From positions 102,464,426 through 102,528,425 of the forward strand of contig CM041292.1 of assembly GCA_023052935.1 (NCBI GenBank): DNA of 64,000 nt. The letters run 5' to 3'. Below the pieces are notes generated by a model. It made no database searches. It was not told the origin of the DNA and saw only the letters and a program-made list of their open reading frames with translations. This DNA comes from Piezodorus guildinii (lineage: Eukaryota > Arthropoda > Insecta > Hemiptera > Pentatomidae). Numbering within the stretch: position 1 is the stretch's first letter; every line of letters starts with the position of its first letter. Shown here in pieces: positions 34,431 through 45,399 of the stretch. Both the position numbers and the translations under genes were made by a program.

Positions 34431-34530
34431 ATCTCTATATATAAAAAATGATAACAGGATTTTGTTTTTCGCTAACTCCTTCTATTTCAAATTTATTACT
34501 ATTCTATAAAAACAGGTGTTTCACTGTAAA
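34431..34530 (+). mobile_element. Helitron-like 5' terminal sequence
   Basis: TCTCTATATATAAAAAATG followed by a TTTTTCGCTAACTCCTTC sentence, the same style as 8203 (TCTCTATCTATAAAATG ... TTTTCGCTAACTCGTTC). Similarity fades after about 60 bp. No 3' CTRR end was found in the next 1.4 kb, so this is an orphan end or a diverged copy. Confidence 0.4.
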
Positions 34531-35953
34531 CTAAATGAGTTTCCCTTTGTAAACTTAATTTAACCTTTAAAACGTATTGTAAATAGTTTGTTAAAAATAT
34601 AGAATTCTTTTAATCCTAGTAGGGCTGGAACCTTTATAATTGCTATTGTTTTTGAAACTTACATAGCAGTCAAGTTTTGTTTAAATAGGAAAATTTAATG
34701 TTCTATTATCTGTGCTTCACTTTAATATAGCAAAGAAATGAAGTTATAAAAATTTGATTTATGTTTTTCATTTCTGCCGAAGATTAAATATAATAATAAA
34801 TAGACGTTATATAATAAACACATTTTCTTGCTATTTTCACTTACAATTCGTTACAATAAATTAAATCTCCCAAAGCAATAAACTCCAAATCGGTCAGACA
34901 GAGACTTTTTAAATATCTCTAAATGACTCAAACTTACAATTTCAAAAAAGAAAATACAAATTAAAAGTTAATTCAGGTTGGTTGGAAATATATGATTTAG
35001 ATTAAATGATGCAACAATATTAAGTTGTTACCTATAATAATCAGTAATAAGTTTATGCCCTTTTCTTCATTTTGCATTACCTTTTACAAATTCGTATGTA
35101 AGATAATATATATATTTTTTTTTAATCTTTAGCTTTTCAACGGTATGTTATATACTTATGTTACAGTTCTTAAGTTCAAAAAACGAAAAATAACATTTAA
35201 AAAATATATTTCCTTTTTTTCTCCTCAAATTGTTCATCAAATTCGTTCAACATTTATATTTAACCACTTTTTATATCCTGATAAATAATAATATATCTAA
35301 TAATATATTCCAATCCTAAAAAGATGATATGGTTAGTTTTTTTGAATCTATATTAAATTATTTAGTATTTAAAATAATATTTAAATAACTTCCATATAAA
35401 TTATTCTATTATTTGCTAACTTTTTACAACCTTGAGTCAATTTCCAATTTTCCTTAATTTAAAATTCTTTGAATCAATAAGACTTGTTGAGCGTTAAATG
35501 TTCGTTGGGTTCAGGGACTAGGTCCAGTTGTCATGGCCTTCACAATTGAACTTATTAAAGCAATTTTGGGAGGACATGAGTTCAGGTCACCAGTTGAGCA
35601 CTATTTGTTCATTGATACTGTCCAGGTTTATCAACTACACAGAGTAAAATAAACTATTCTTTTCCAGATTTCAAATCTTTTTACATATCTTCTCTCACAA
35701 AACTAGTTATATAAAAACAGTCCTCTTTATAGGTTAATGCATGTAACCAATAGATTTTCTCACCTACATTATTCTAACAATATTTCCTTATTTATTTAAC
35801 CAGTATCCTTACTCCTACCAACAATATAATTTTATTGACTGATTATATAGCCTGTATGATTACTGATGTCTGATGTCAATAAAATTATATTTTATTCATT
35901 TTTCACTTTAATTTCATTATTATACTGTTAATTGATTCCATATTTTATAGTTT
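34531..35953. other. AT-rich stretch, nothing recognised
   Basis: A slightly GC-richer segment at 35495-35640 (GTTCAGGGACTAGGTCC, GAGTTCAGGTCACC) could be a SINE relic, but neither box is convincing. Confidence 0.4.
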
Positions 35954-36039
35954 TTGTATGTATTATATATTTTTATATATATTATATTATATATTTTTAC
36001 ATATATTATATTATATATTTTTACATATATTATATTATA

Positions 36040-36099
<60 letters not shown>
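35954..36099. repeat. AT minisatellite and (AT)n tract, left of mariner
   Basis: About three units of a 27-bp AT-only motif (TATATTATATTATATATTTTT with C variants), then a pure (AT)n run. The same motifs resume to the right of the mariner at 37386-37525, so the transposon split a single simple-sequence locus. Confidence 0.85.
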
Positions 36100-36103
<4 letters not shown>

Positions 36104-37385
36104 GTTGATGCAAAATTAATGCAGGTTTTTAGTAGGTATTGTAAATACGCCATATCTTTACTTTAACCATATATATTTAATCAAAATAATTTCCATCTGA
36201 ATCAATGCACTTTTGCCAACGTTCAACAAGCTTTCTTATTCCACCAGAAAAAAAATCCGAATCCCTGGACTCAATGAAATCACGAAAAGAATTTTCAATG
36301 TCGTCCTGGTTTTGAAAATTTTTCTCCCTCAAAAAGTTGTCCAGATGCCTGAAAAAGTGGAAGTCTGTAGGAGAGAGGTCAGGTGAATAAGGCGGATGTT
36401 GGAGAACTTCGTAGCCCAACTCGTGCAGTCGTCGAAGCGTTGGTTGTGCAACGTGTGGTCTGGCGTTATCGTGGAGCAGGATCGGCCCCTTCCGATTCAT
36501 CAATGCTGGGCAAAGACGTTGCAATTTTTGATTCATGCTGTCAATTTCTTGACAGTACTTGTCAGCAGTTATAGTCTCACCTCGATTGAGAAAGCTTTAG
36601 TGAATAACACCAGCATTATACCACCAAACTGTGACCATAACCTTTTTTGGGTGCAGGTTGGGCTTCGGGAAAGGTTTTGGTTGTTCATCTTTGCCCAGCC
36701 ATTGGCTAGAACGCCTTCTGTTGTCGTATAAGATCCATTTTTCATCGCACGTCACAATGCGATCGAGAAATGGATCATTTTTATTGCGTGTCACAAGCAT
36801 GGAGCAGATTTCAAAGCGGCGATTTTTTTGGTGGTCGTTTAATTGGTGTGGCACCCACTTGGCCAACTTTTTTACCTTACCAATTGCTTCCAAGTGGCGT
36901 ACAACTGTGGATTGGTTCACACCGAGTTCCGCCGCCATTTCTCGTGTGGTTTTGGTTGGGTCTTCTTCCACTTTTGACCTCAGCTGGTCGTTGTCCAGAG
37001 CAAGATGACGGCCCCGACCTTCCTTGTCTTCGAGGTCGAAATCTCCTCTGCGAAACTTCTGGAACCAACGCTGCACCGTGCACTCATTAATAGCCCCCTG
37101 ACCCCACACTTCATTAATATTATGAGCCGTTTGCGCAGCGCTACGCCCTAATTTAAATTCGTAAAAATAAATTTGACGAAAATCGCACTTTGACATTTTC
37201 GATTCAAGACCTTTGAACACACTGAACAAAACGATTTTACTAAACAAATTCATGGTGAAAGAGAGGGTATTAGATAAGGTTTGTTTTGGTATAATAATGA
37301 TCAATGTTAGGATTAGCTTTGTTTACACAATTGGAATTAAGATATTGCAATAGAGGAAACCTGCATTAATTTCGCATCAGCCCAA
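36100..37385 (-). mobile_element. Mariner transposon, near-complete, 1286 bp
   Basis: Terminal inverted repeats of about 29 bp occupy 36100-36128 and 37357-37385, beginning TTGGGYTGATGCRAAATTAA, with two mismatches between the ends. TA dinucleotides flank both ends (36098-36099 and 37386-37387), as expected for Tc1/mariner insertion, although the surrounding (AT)n makes the duplication uninformative. It encodes one transposase on the minus strand. Length and termini match full-length mariners of the irritans type. Confidence 0.92.
36177..37196 (-). pseudogene. Mariner transposase with a single in-frame stop
   Basis: The frame runs from ATG at 37194-37196 (MSKCDFRQIYFYEFKLG) to a stop at 36177-36179, 339 codons, the usual mariner length. 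The N-terminal helix-turn-helix pair (FKLGRSAAQTAHNIN, then GVNQSTVVRHLEAIGK) binds the terminal repeats. The linker WVPHQL follows. The DD34D catalytic residues are all present: D in VTCDEKW, D in LHDNARPH, D in YSPDLSPTD, with 34 residues between the last two. One TAA codon at 36597-36599, replacing what is probably a tyrosine in GVIH-x-SFLN, is the only break; the frame is the same on both sides. It belongs to the irritans subfamily by similarity. Inactive as it stands. Confidence 0.93.
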
Positions 37386-37395
37386 TATATATATA

Positions 37396-37464
<69 letters not shown>

Positions 37465-37525
37465 TATATATTTTTATATATATTATATTATATATTTTTA
37501 TTTATATTATATATTATATATATAT
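37386..37525. repeat. (AT)n tract and AT minisatellite, right of mariner
   Basis: Continuation of the simple-sequence locus interrupted by the mariner. Confidence 0.85.
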
Positions 37526-37574
37526 GCATAAAAGTATGTTATTAATTTCAATTGTTACTATTATCTTTATCTAA

Positions 37575-37905
37575 TATTAATTGTAAATTTATATCTCAGT
37601 ATCATTATCCGGGCTACTTGACAAACGATCAAAATTATCCTTCAACACCAAAATTACTATTTACAAAGTACTGATCAAACCCTATGGACATACTGAATAA
37701 AGCTATGGGGATCTGCCAAAACCTCCAACATCTAAATAATTTAATCTTTCCAATCGAAAATATTACGAAAAATTACCCACCGTTTTATGTAACCAACGAA
37801 TTACTTCACAAGGTCCTTGGACATACTTACACTTTCAGACACAGCCTCAGAATATTATAAAACAATTCACAATAGACTGACTTACATTAACCCATCGGCC
37901 CAATC
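37575..37905 (+). pseudogene. Diverged Jockey ORF2 C-terminal relic
   Basis: Translation yields YLTNDQNYPSTPKLLFTK, then YPPFYVTNELLHKVLG and TYTFRHSLRIL. PPFYVTNELLHKDL is the segment that reads APYFVTNKLIHKDLNIP in the 60-kb Jockey. GGACATACTGAATAAAGCTATGGGG corresponds to the TYGVELWG region. Many stops and shifts make it the oldest copy of this family here. Confidence 0.6.
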
Positions 37906-38239
37906 CGTACAACCCACCCCGACGACTTTTGAGAAGCTAATTTACATAGTTGCTTATTGGATTGACTTTTTTTTTTTTTGCATATGGTGAATAACAATTT
38001 GGAGAAAAAACAGCCATTAATAAATAAAAAATGGAAGTATCATGTAGTGCAATATTTTGTCACTCTGATTGTAATTTGTGCTAATTATTATTATTTGTTT
38101 TATTTTCCTACTCTTTATGGGAAGTAGTATTCCAGGAGAGAGGAGATTAACTCTAACCTCTTCAGGTGATTTTTCTTTAATAGTTCCTATTGAATATTAA
38201 GGAAGCTCCTTACAATTCTTGCATTGTTGAGCAGTACTG
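37906..38239. other. AT-rich spacer
   Basis: Nothing recognised. Confidence 0.5.
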
Positions 38240-39190
38240 CTATTTGGGCTTCGCTTAATTTAAAACGCTATATCTCTGCTATTTCTTAACCGATTTCAAT
38301 ATATTTTTGTTTTTATTTTGTTTAAAATTTAATTAGCTATCGAATAGCACTAAGAGCAATTTTTTTAATTAATTAGCAGAAACGAATATTTTGTATTCGT
38401 TATTTGGATTCTACGCATTTTGAAACGTAAGCCCTTAAATTTTGAGGGGTCGGGGTAATTTTTGTTTTTTTTCGGTCAATTACAATTGTTCATTTTTGAA
38501 AATAATAAACCAAAGGCCGAAGAAATTACATTCAGTTTGAAAACATTTAAATTATTGGAATTTATTTATTATCGTACTCTATTGATTTTAACAATTCACA
38601 CAATTTTTTCGGTATCTTTAAAAATAAACGAGTTTTGCTATGTTGAAAGTTATGTAAAATTTCATTTTTTTTTCTTTGATTTCTAATTGTTCGTTGCTTT
38701 TTGGTTCTCTATCTTCAAAAATAACGGAGTTGCATACGTATTTAAAGGCAAGATACACATTATTCTCTATTTTTAAAAATGACTGAATTAAGGTTGTATC
38801 AATTTTTTTTTTTTTTTTTCTTTTTTATAATTATTCGCGGTTTAGTAAATAAACACTGCTAATTTTTTTCTCTATCTTCAAAAATAACTGAGTTATTGAA
38901 TTAAATCACTTTTGATCGGCCGCCATTTTAAAAATAACCAGCTTATATCAATGTCTAAGTGTTAGGATCATCGTTGAATGCCCTAATATTTTTGTGGCGA
39001 ATTTTAAAAAAAAAATTGTCCAGCAGTTTTGGATAAATGCCGTGGACGAAGGACAAACTGATTTTTTTATTCGTTATTCGGGTTCTTCGCATCTTGAAAC
39101 GTAAGCCCTCAAATTTTTGGGGAGGGTAATTTTATTTATTTGTCGATTACAAAAGTTCATTATTGAATATAATGAAGCAAAATTTGCAGG
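38240..39190 (+). repeat. Repeat B, two direct copies with degenerate internal repeats
   Basis: Both 38390-38480 and 39060-39150 share the block TATTCGTTATT, then TTGAAACGTAAGCCC, then TCAAATTTT and a G-rich run. The sequence TATCTTCAAAAATAAC.GAGTT recurs near 38611, 38710, 38773 and 38872. The right copy (38870-39190) is the inverted counterpart of 1760-2130. ORFs here are short and AT-biased and I do not call them. Confidence 0.6.
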
Positions 39191-39249
39191 TAAAAATATA
39201 TTATCTTAAATTAAAATGTTTGGTTATAACTGGCGATCGGCTTTTCTGA

Positions 39250-39608
39250 TACAGCCGCTCTGAATACAGGTCGCCTGGTACACTCACCCTCCTTTGACAC
39301 CCTCCCTGCTGTCACCCCAAGGGGACCCCAAAGCACTTCCCCGGTCCCAGCGGTGTGTCACACACACTAGGGGTTGAAATGCCTATCCTAGTGAATATTT
39401 GTGGAGTCCACCCAGCCTTTTGGATAAATCTCAATTTCTCTTCATCTGTTTCTAAATTCTGTTCTGCGCATTATTACCCCCGAAGAGTCTCCATACTGCA
39501 GGGTCGCCCCATGGCTGAAATAACAGAATAAATAATATTCTGCCCAGGCCGGGATTCAAATCCGGGACCTGGAGAACTGTAGCCTGTCTACTAGACCACG
39601 CCGCTCCC
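39250..39608 (-). mobile_element. tRNA-headed SINE, family 2, copy 2 with a distinct 3' part
   Basis: On minus the head is GAGCGGCGTGGTCTAGTAG (A-box-like) with B-box-like GGATTTGAATCCC, followed by CAGAATATTATTTATTCTG. Up to about 39470 it aligns with copy 1. The distal 200 bp (GGGTGGACTCC, TGTGTGACACACC, GGTCCCCTTGGGGTGAC) is GC-rich and absent from copies 1 and 3. It may be a subfamily or a SINE fused to other sequence. AGAGCGGC also occurs near its far end (39250-39260). Confidence 0.7.
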
Positions 39609-40209
39609 TAAAATAAACATGTATAAAGTATTTAATTGCTATCTTGCATTTCGACCTACTTTTAGTTGAATCATTATAATATTTACTGAATGCATCAGTT
39701 CGCCAATTTCCAGATATTTATAATAAAATGTTATTGTGCGGATAATAATTGTTCTTGTTCATAGTAAATCATCCAAAGAATTATTCATAGAAAAAATTGT
39801 GCTTTAATACGAAAACATCCGTAAAACTATGATCCGAATCAGCTAAATATATTAAATACAAAATAAATATTAGTAAATAGCATCATTGTTGCATAGTTAT
39901 CAATTACAAATTTTCAATTGTATTACACATTTAATAGAAATGTCATTTTTCCTCATCTTCCTCCTAAGTGACTATTTAATGCTTCACTATTTATTTATGC
40001 GACCAAAATGAAAATAAACATTCCTATTTATGTAAAATATTTATAATAATTATTATGTTAAATAATAAAAAATATAGCATTTACTAATTGATATTTTTTT
40101 TTCTTTTCAGGTAAGTTATCTTTTGACACTGGGAAGACATTAATAATTCGATGGTTTGTAGATGATTTTGCCTATACTATTAGCATAAAAAATGTAATTA
40201 CCTTAAATC
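39609..40209. other. AT-rich stretch, nothing recognised
   Basis: No supported feature. Confidence 0.5.
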
Positions 40210-40485
40210 GGGGGAAATTTAATTCCGGATGCATTCAAATAAAGTAGAATTCTTAATTTATTTTTGCCTACGTTTCGTCCTAAATGTCAGGCCTTCTTCA
40301 GGGCGATTGAAGGAGGGAGATCACAATATCATATATTTCATTGTTGTGGTCTCTCTCCTTCAAACGTCCTGAAGAAGGCCTGAAATTTAGGCCTGAAATT
40401 AGAAATTTGAAACGTAGGCACAAATAAATCAGGTTTTCTACTTAATTAAGTGTTTATTTGACTACACCCGGAATCAACTTCTCCC
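40210..40485. mobile_element. Foldback element FB4 with hammerhead-like core
   Basis: Arms 40210-40320 and 40345-40485 pair over most of their length, with outer ends GGGGGAAATTTAATTCCGG and its counterpart CCGGAATCAACTTCTCCCC. The left arm on minus reads CTGAAGA (40301-40295), A, GGCCTGACATTTAGGAC, GAAACGTAGGC. The right arm on plus has CTGAAGA (40369-40375) and GAAACGTAGGC (from 40409) with a 10-bp insertion between. CUGAAGA and GAAAC fit the hammerhead core; helix II is imperfect. A solo relic may lie at 47540-47600. Confidence 0.7.
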
Positions 40486-41524
40486 CTATAGATCCATGTA
40501 GTCAACGATTCTCACTTTCCTGTAATTACTTGAAATTTATTAATTTAATTATATTTAAAAAATATACGTGTAAATGATTCTTATGGTTGACTGCAGTACC
40601 CGGACAGTTGTAAACCATACCTCCAGATGGATTCTAAAAGTTCTTTGAAAGAAAAAGTTTGGTCAGTTAATAAAATCTAAGGTTTCGCTCATTCATAGCG
40701 ATGCAACCTGAAACTGTGCATTTTCTAAACTAAACGTCCATCTTTGATGAGACCATATGTTTTCTCACTTCTGGGGCTTACACATGGCTTTCAAAATGTT
40801 ACACCCGCCTTAGTACAATAACTGACATAAGTCCTGTTACAATATTATTATATATCACGATATAACGGGAACACACATGGCGTCTCCATGGGCGGAAGAA
40901 CGGAAATAGAAGTACTTCCCTCATCAGCACAATAGCTTCCTGTAAGAATATGGTTGTAGAGAAGATTCATTGTTGAAGCGAAAAAAAAAAAAAAAAAAAA
41001 TGGCCTACCTGAGCCATTGAGGTAGACATATGCTCTAGCCACGTGCCGAGCCTCATATGTTCTCGATAATCACCAACTTCCTTTACTTTCCGACCGCAAA
41101 ACAATTTAGGAAAATATAATTTTAATTCAAAGGAATATTCTTATTAAATGCGATGGTACAGGCATGTGGCGGACCACCTGTCATTTAAGTTCATTGCTCA
41201 GGGGCGAAGACCATTGTTATCAGGATTGGGCGATCTCTTGTTCTTTTGGTAAGAAGAAACAACTGCGATGCAATTAAGGTTTAAAAATTAAATATTTAAT
41301 AATAGGGCATGTGTGAAAATAGGTTAAAAAAAAAATAAAGAGCCTCTTACTGATGTACGGATCTACTTAAGCCACTAATAGTCTCTGTCTTATGCTTTCA
41401 GACCTATCATTAATAGTAATAATCGTGTTTTATATCACATCCTATTATATTTTTATAAAATGCCTATTTTTCGAAATTATAGTTATATGAATGGATTACT
41501 TGGATACATCTTCCTTGTTTTTTA
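40486..41524. other. Stretch with mixed composition, nothing firm
   Basis: An A run (40980-41000) follows a minus-strand GGCTCAGGTAGGC that looks like a splice donor, but no coding exon can be defended. Otherwise no repeat or gene recognised. Confidence 0.4.
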
Positions 41525-41697
41525 TTTATTTGACGTCCCTTTCTGCTGCTGTGGTTAATCAGACGATGTTACATTGGGAGTCCTAAATTTTGCCTATCCA
41601 GGTTTAATTAGGATAGGGATCTTTAACGAGTATCTGGCTTCGTACAGGCTCGGGACCACCTTTTATCGTCCCCTCCGAAGAACGGCATAACTAAGGC
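41525..41697 (-). mobile_element. tRNA-headed SINE, family 1, head-truncated copy
   Basis: It matches the body of the family-1 SINEs: on plus, TTATTTATTTGACGTC, GACGATGTTACATTGGGAG, TTTGCCTATCCAGG, GGATCTTTAACGAGTA, CAGGCTCGGGACCACC, CCTCCGAAGAACGGC. The tRNA-like head is missing, since similarity stops after AACTAAGG. This is reversed polarity of truncation relative to LINE 5' truncation only in that the SINE head is the 5' end here too, so it is an ordinary 5'-truncated insertion or a later deletion. Confidence 0.75.
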
Positions 41698-43062
41698 TAC
41701 CTCCGCGTTTGAAATTTTTCTTTATCGATATCCATATATCATTACTTTTATTTCATTTGTATATTTATTAGGATCGTAATTATAATATTTCTTCTAAGTA
41801 AAGTATGAATGTACGAATTGATCTATTGATTATTGATATTACTCATTATTATTATGATGGCAGATTTTTAAACTTGTCAACAAATGAATCAAACTCGAGA
41901 TGAGCTTCTCTTGTATTCAATCAAAACAATCCTAAATCATTCGTAAAATTCTCAAGATCATATTATAATTGTTTAATGTTTTTTAGTTATTACCATCTAA
42001 CAGAATTTAAATAAGCAAGAAAGTATATTAAAATGTTATGATTCTTTAAAGTAAAGGTACAATAAATATTTTAATAAAGGCTCACATAAATTTGAGTAAA
42101 GGTTCAAAAAAAAAATAATAATAATAAACTAAAATAAATTACTGCTTTTATTTTGGACAAAAATGTATTGTTCTTATTTAATAGTATTATCCTTAGAGAA
42201 CCGAATTCAAGAATAAAGTTATTGTTTTGTTTTTTCTGTTTACATATTTATTTATATGACCTCGTATTTTGATTTGACTATATTACCAGTTTTAAGACAA
42301 AATTGAAGAAACTTTTTGTATTATAATCTTATTTGAGCATCTTCACTTCTGCTTTTCTTTTCAAATACCATATTTTCTTCCTTTTTATAGAAGTCCTGTT
42401 GCGACAAGTTGGTTATTACAGTTTAGTCCCGTTTAGTCACTTGAGGGACGGTAGAACTCGGCAAAGAAGAGTCAAAGGTCAAGAGGCTCGTGCCCTAATT
42501 GCCCTCTTCTAGGCCAGCATCAGCTCTCAACAACTCCATATGAAAACTTTAAATGGAGCTCAGAAGTTTAATTATGAACTATCCGAAAATCTCTTTAGTA
42601 TTTAAACCGACGCATCGCGAACTTTGAAATTCAACTCATCAAAATCTATACCATCTATGTAAGTATTAAAAATAATTAATTATTAGAGGTCAGCAAGAGA
42701 TCCTAGGTTAGCAGCCATGACGCCACAATTTCGCCTTCGCAACCTCCTTTAGTAAAAAGCAAAATATGTTTTCCTCATTTTGAGTGCAGTTTATGAAAAA
42801 GGGATTATTTGTAGAAGTTGACTATGTATGATATAATTAGTGGAAAGTGTGTCGTATAGCTTTAATAAAGGAAAATTAAGTCTACTTGATTCATATATTT
42901 TCTAGTGAACGAGACTAGGCATACGAACTCAGATAGGACGATTCGTCTCTCTAGGTGAAAGTGTAAAACTTCATGAAAGCCCAGGTCTACGTCGGACTGT
43001 GGTATCACGGAAAGTTATGAAGTGCCTATGAAATTAGTTTAAAACCAGTATTTCAAGAAGCT
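41698..43062. other. AT-rich stretch with two GC-richer patches
   Basis: Patches at 42420-42520 and 42690-42750 (CTAGGTTAGCAGCCATGACG) have no identifiable frame or fold. Confidence 0.4.
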
Positions 43063-43227
43063 TCAGTCAATGACCACGTTCATTTTAGGAATGTCCGCAT
43101 AGCGTGCCTCAATTAAGGCTTGATTACAGTCTTGTACACTATTCTTCCGAGACTCCGTGAGGAATTCATCAAACCCAGCATTTCTGGTTATTGGTTTTAT
43201 GTTCTTTACTTGAGAGTAAGGGATCTT
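43063..43227 (-). CDS. Unassigned 54-codon ORF without an ATG at its start
   Basis: On minus the frame opens after TAA at 43228-43230 and reads IPYSQVKNIKPITRNAGFD, EFLTESRKNSVQDCNQ and EARYADIPKMNVVID to a TGA at 43063-43065. It is well balanced in composition and unlike AT-rich shadows. I do not recognise the family. It could be an exon (AG dinucleotides precede it) or a transposase fragment. No partner ORF is adjacent. Confidence 0.2.
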   Translation of the reverse strand, partial: KIPYSQVKNIKPITRNAGFDEFLTESRKNSVQDCNQALIEARYADIPKMNVVID

Positions 43228-44929
43228 TTAGACAAGACTAGGTAGAATTAGTATACTATTACAATGATGTTTATGGTAGTTGTTAAGGGCGCCGTAAGGA
43301 TAACAAACTTGCACCCTTGGAAGACCTTTCCTAAATTACCAACGCTGGAAAAATATAGTAGTATCTAAAAATAAAAAAAAAAATGGATGGAATTTCAATT
43401 GATTCCGAATGCTTTTTTGAAACCTGATTTATTGATGAATTCATTGTTAAACATAATACATTTAGTTTTAGAAAAATAGAAAAGAAACACACAAAAAAAG
43501 AAGAAAAATAATGACAAAAATTATAACTCTAATTTAAAAAAAAATTAACATCAATTTTATATTACAAGGGGAAAAAACAAATAAGACAAATCCTAGACAT
43601 AATTCTCATTTTGAAAAATAAACAATGATAAAACAATACTGTATTTACAAAAAAAAAAAAAAAAAAAAAAATGGAATTAAATATCAATTGTTTAAAACGT
43701 ATATAAGAAAAATAAATGAACGAAAATTACGTTGATGATTAAATTAAATTATATTTTTAATAATTATTAATATTGAGACAGAGGTGCATTTAATATTTAC
43801 AGTCAATATTTAGTAATTTTTAATTTTTAATGAGCTCATAAAGATTTATATTTAAATTGAAAAAGAAAATGTCCTAAATACCCTGGGTAATCGATGTGTA
43901 GGAACTAATTCTGGTGTTGTCTTGCTTGACAAGCCGTCCAGTATTAGGCAGTCCCCTTCATGATTAAAAGATGTTTAACAGGCTTCCGTCTTGATCCGTA
44001 CACGTTTACAGGCAACTTGCAGCTGAAGTCCAATCCATAGAAGGTGGTTTTGTGTCGTATAGTTGATGAATAAAAAGAATTGAGAGGAAAAAAAAAGACT
44101 TCCCAAACGCCGATAAACGACAAGGTAATCGGAAATTAAACCAAAATCAATTCGATTAATGTTGATAAAAAAGTACGAACACAGAAACTAGCTCTGTAAC
44201 GGACGACGATAAATAGCTTACTAACTATTTACAAACTCTTCATATTTACAGTGATAGTATTAAACTAAAAAGAACAATTAAAAAGTTGAACTAAAAACAT
44301 ATGTTTTTTATTTTACACTGTCTTTTGTTTTATAAATTAATGAGTTATTTTTGCAAACTAATTACAAATTAACAATACAAAAAATTATAAAAACTATAGT
44401 AAAAGATATGATATAAAATTGTTTTGTAATTATATTGAAACATAATTTTTCGGTCCCTCATTTAAACCAATAAATGTTTTACAACATATGAGTGGCCGAA
44501 ACAGTAGTCATTTTAGTACCTAGAAAGTAGTCATTTTAAACAGTGAACTTGTCTTAACTGTTTTTTCTTTTTATGTTTCAAGCTAGCTAATTAACTTGGC
44601 ACTTAGTCAAATCGTTTTCTGAGTTTATTGCAAAAACCTATACCACCCTTTATCTTCCTCCACCTGGATTTTCAATATTATTAGTGCACCCGCTTATAAG
44701 TTTTTTTTTTTTATCATCGTCAGATTAGTAAGCCATTAGGAGTTGTTTTTGTTAGTTTAGATGAAGTTGTTTATCTCCAATATTAATTATATAACTCATG
44801 TACGAACGAATTCCTTTGATAACATTTGCTCTGTTGATTTTTATTTTAGTTTAATGTTATGTATTTTAATAACATTCTTGTAACTTAATTGTGGTATTAA
44901 TAGTATTTTCTTGCTTCGTTCCTTTTCCA
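43228..44929. other. AT-rich stretch with poly-A tracts
   Basis: A runs at 43480-43520 and 43648-43672. A GC-richer segment at 43880-44060 (CTTGACAAGCCGTCCAG, GATCCGTACACGTTTACAGG) has no long frame; a UTR exon or retroposon body would both be compatible. Confidence 0.35.
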
Positions 44930-45300
44930 AGTTATCCAATCCCGCCGTCCATATTTACATTTTCGACCTTCTAGAATTCAAATCTGTCCATTTCTATTAT
45001 ACACTCAAGGCTTAAGATTTATTCACAACAGCCCACCAATCTGCATATTTCGATAGATCTTTTCTTATCCGATCCTCAATGGATCGTATGGAATCCTGTT
45101 TCTATTCACTCCAAATCCCTTTCCACCTTCAAATCCTGCTGATCCTCCAAATGATCACCGCGTCCCAAAAGAATTGTAAATAAGTTTTTTATTTGTTATT
45201 ATTTGCATATGTCCATTTCCTGTAAGTATTTTTTAACTTGTTTATGTTCATTTTATTTACTCTAAGACTCTGAAGCCCACTTTTATATATGATGTAAATA
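44930..45300 (+). repeat. Diverged retroposon-like tail shared with 13075-13300
   Basis: A C- and T-rich segment with CTTCAAATCCTGC and then AAAAGAATTGTAAATAAG, matching the 13-kb copy in order. The class is not identified; only the downstream AT-rich part is conserved between the copies. Confidence 0.3.
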
Positions 45301-45399
45301 ATAATCTAAAGGACTTGATCCAGAATGATAATACCATAGTTCCTTATTTAACGATATAAATGTTTGTTATGAGATAAGGTATGGTAATTCGAATCATTC

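Noticed and set aside
35954..36166. 70-codon ORF rich in Ile and Tyr
   Set aside because: It is a translation of the AT microsatellite.
36383..37090. Several plus-strand ORFs across the mariner
   Set aside because: All are antisense to the transposase frame that carries the DD34D motif.
40848..41042. Minus-strand ORF MARAYVYLNGSG with a poly-Phe run
   Set aside because: Most of it is translation of a homopolymer run; the splice-donor-like GGCTCAGGTAGG alone is not enough for an exon call.
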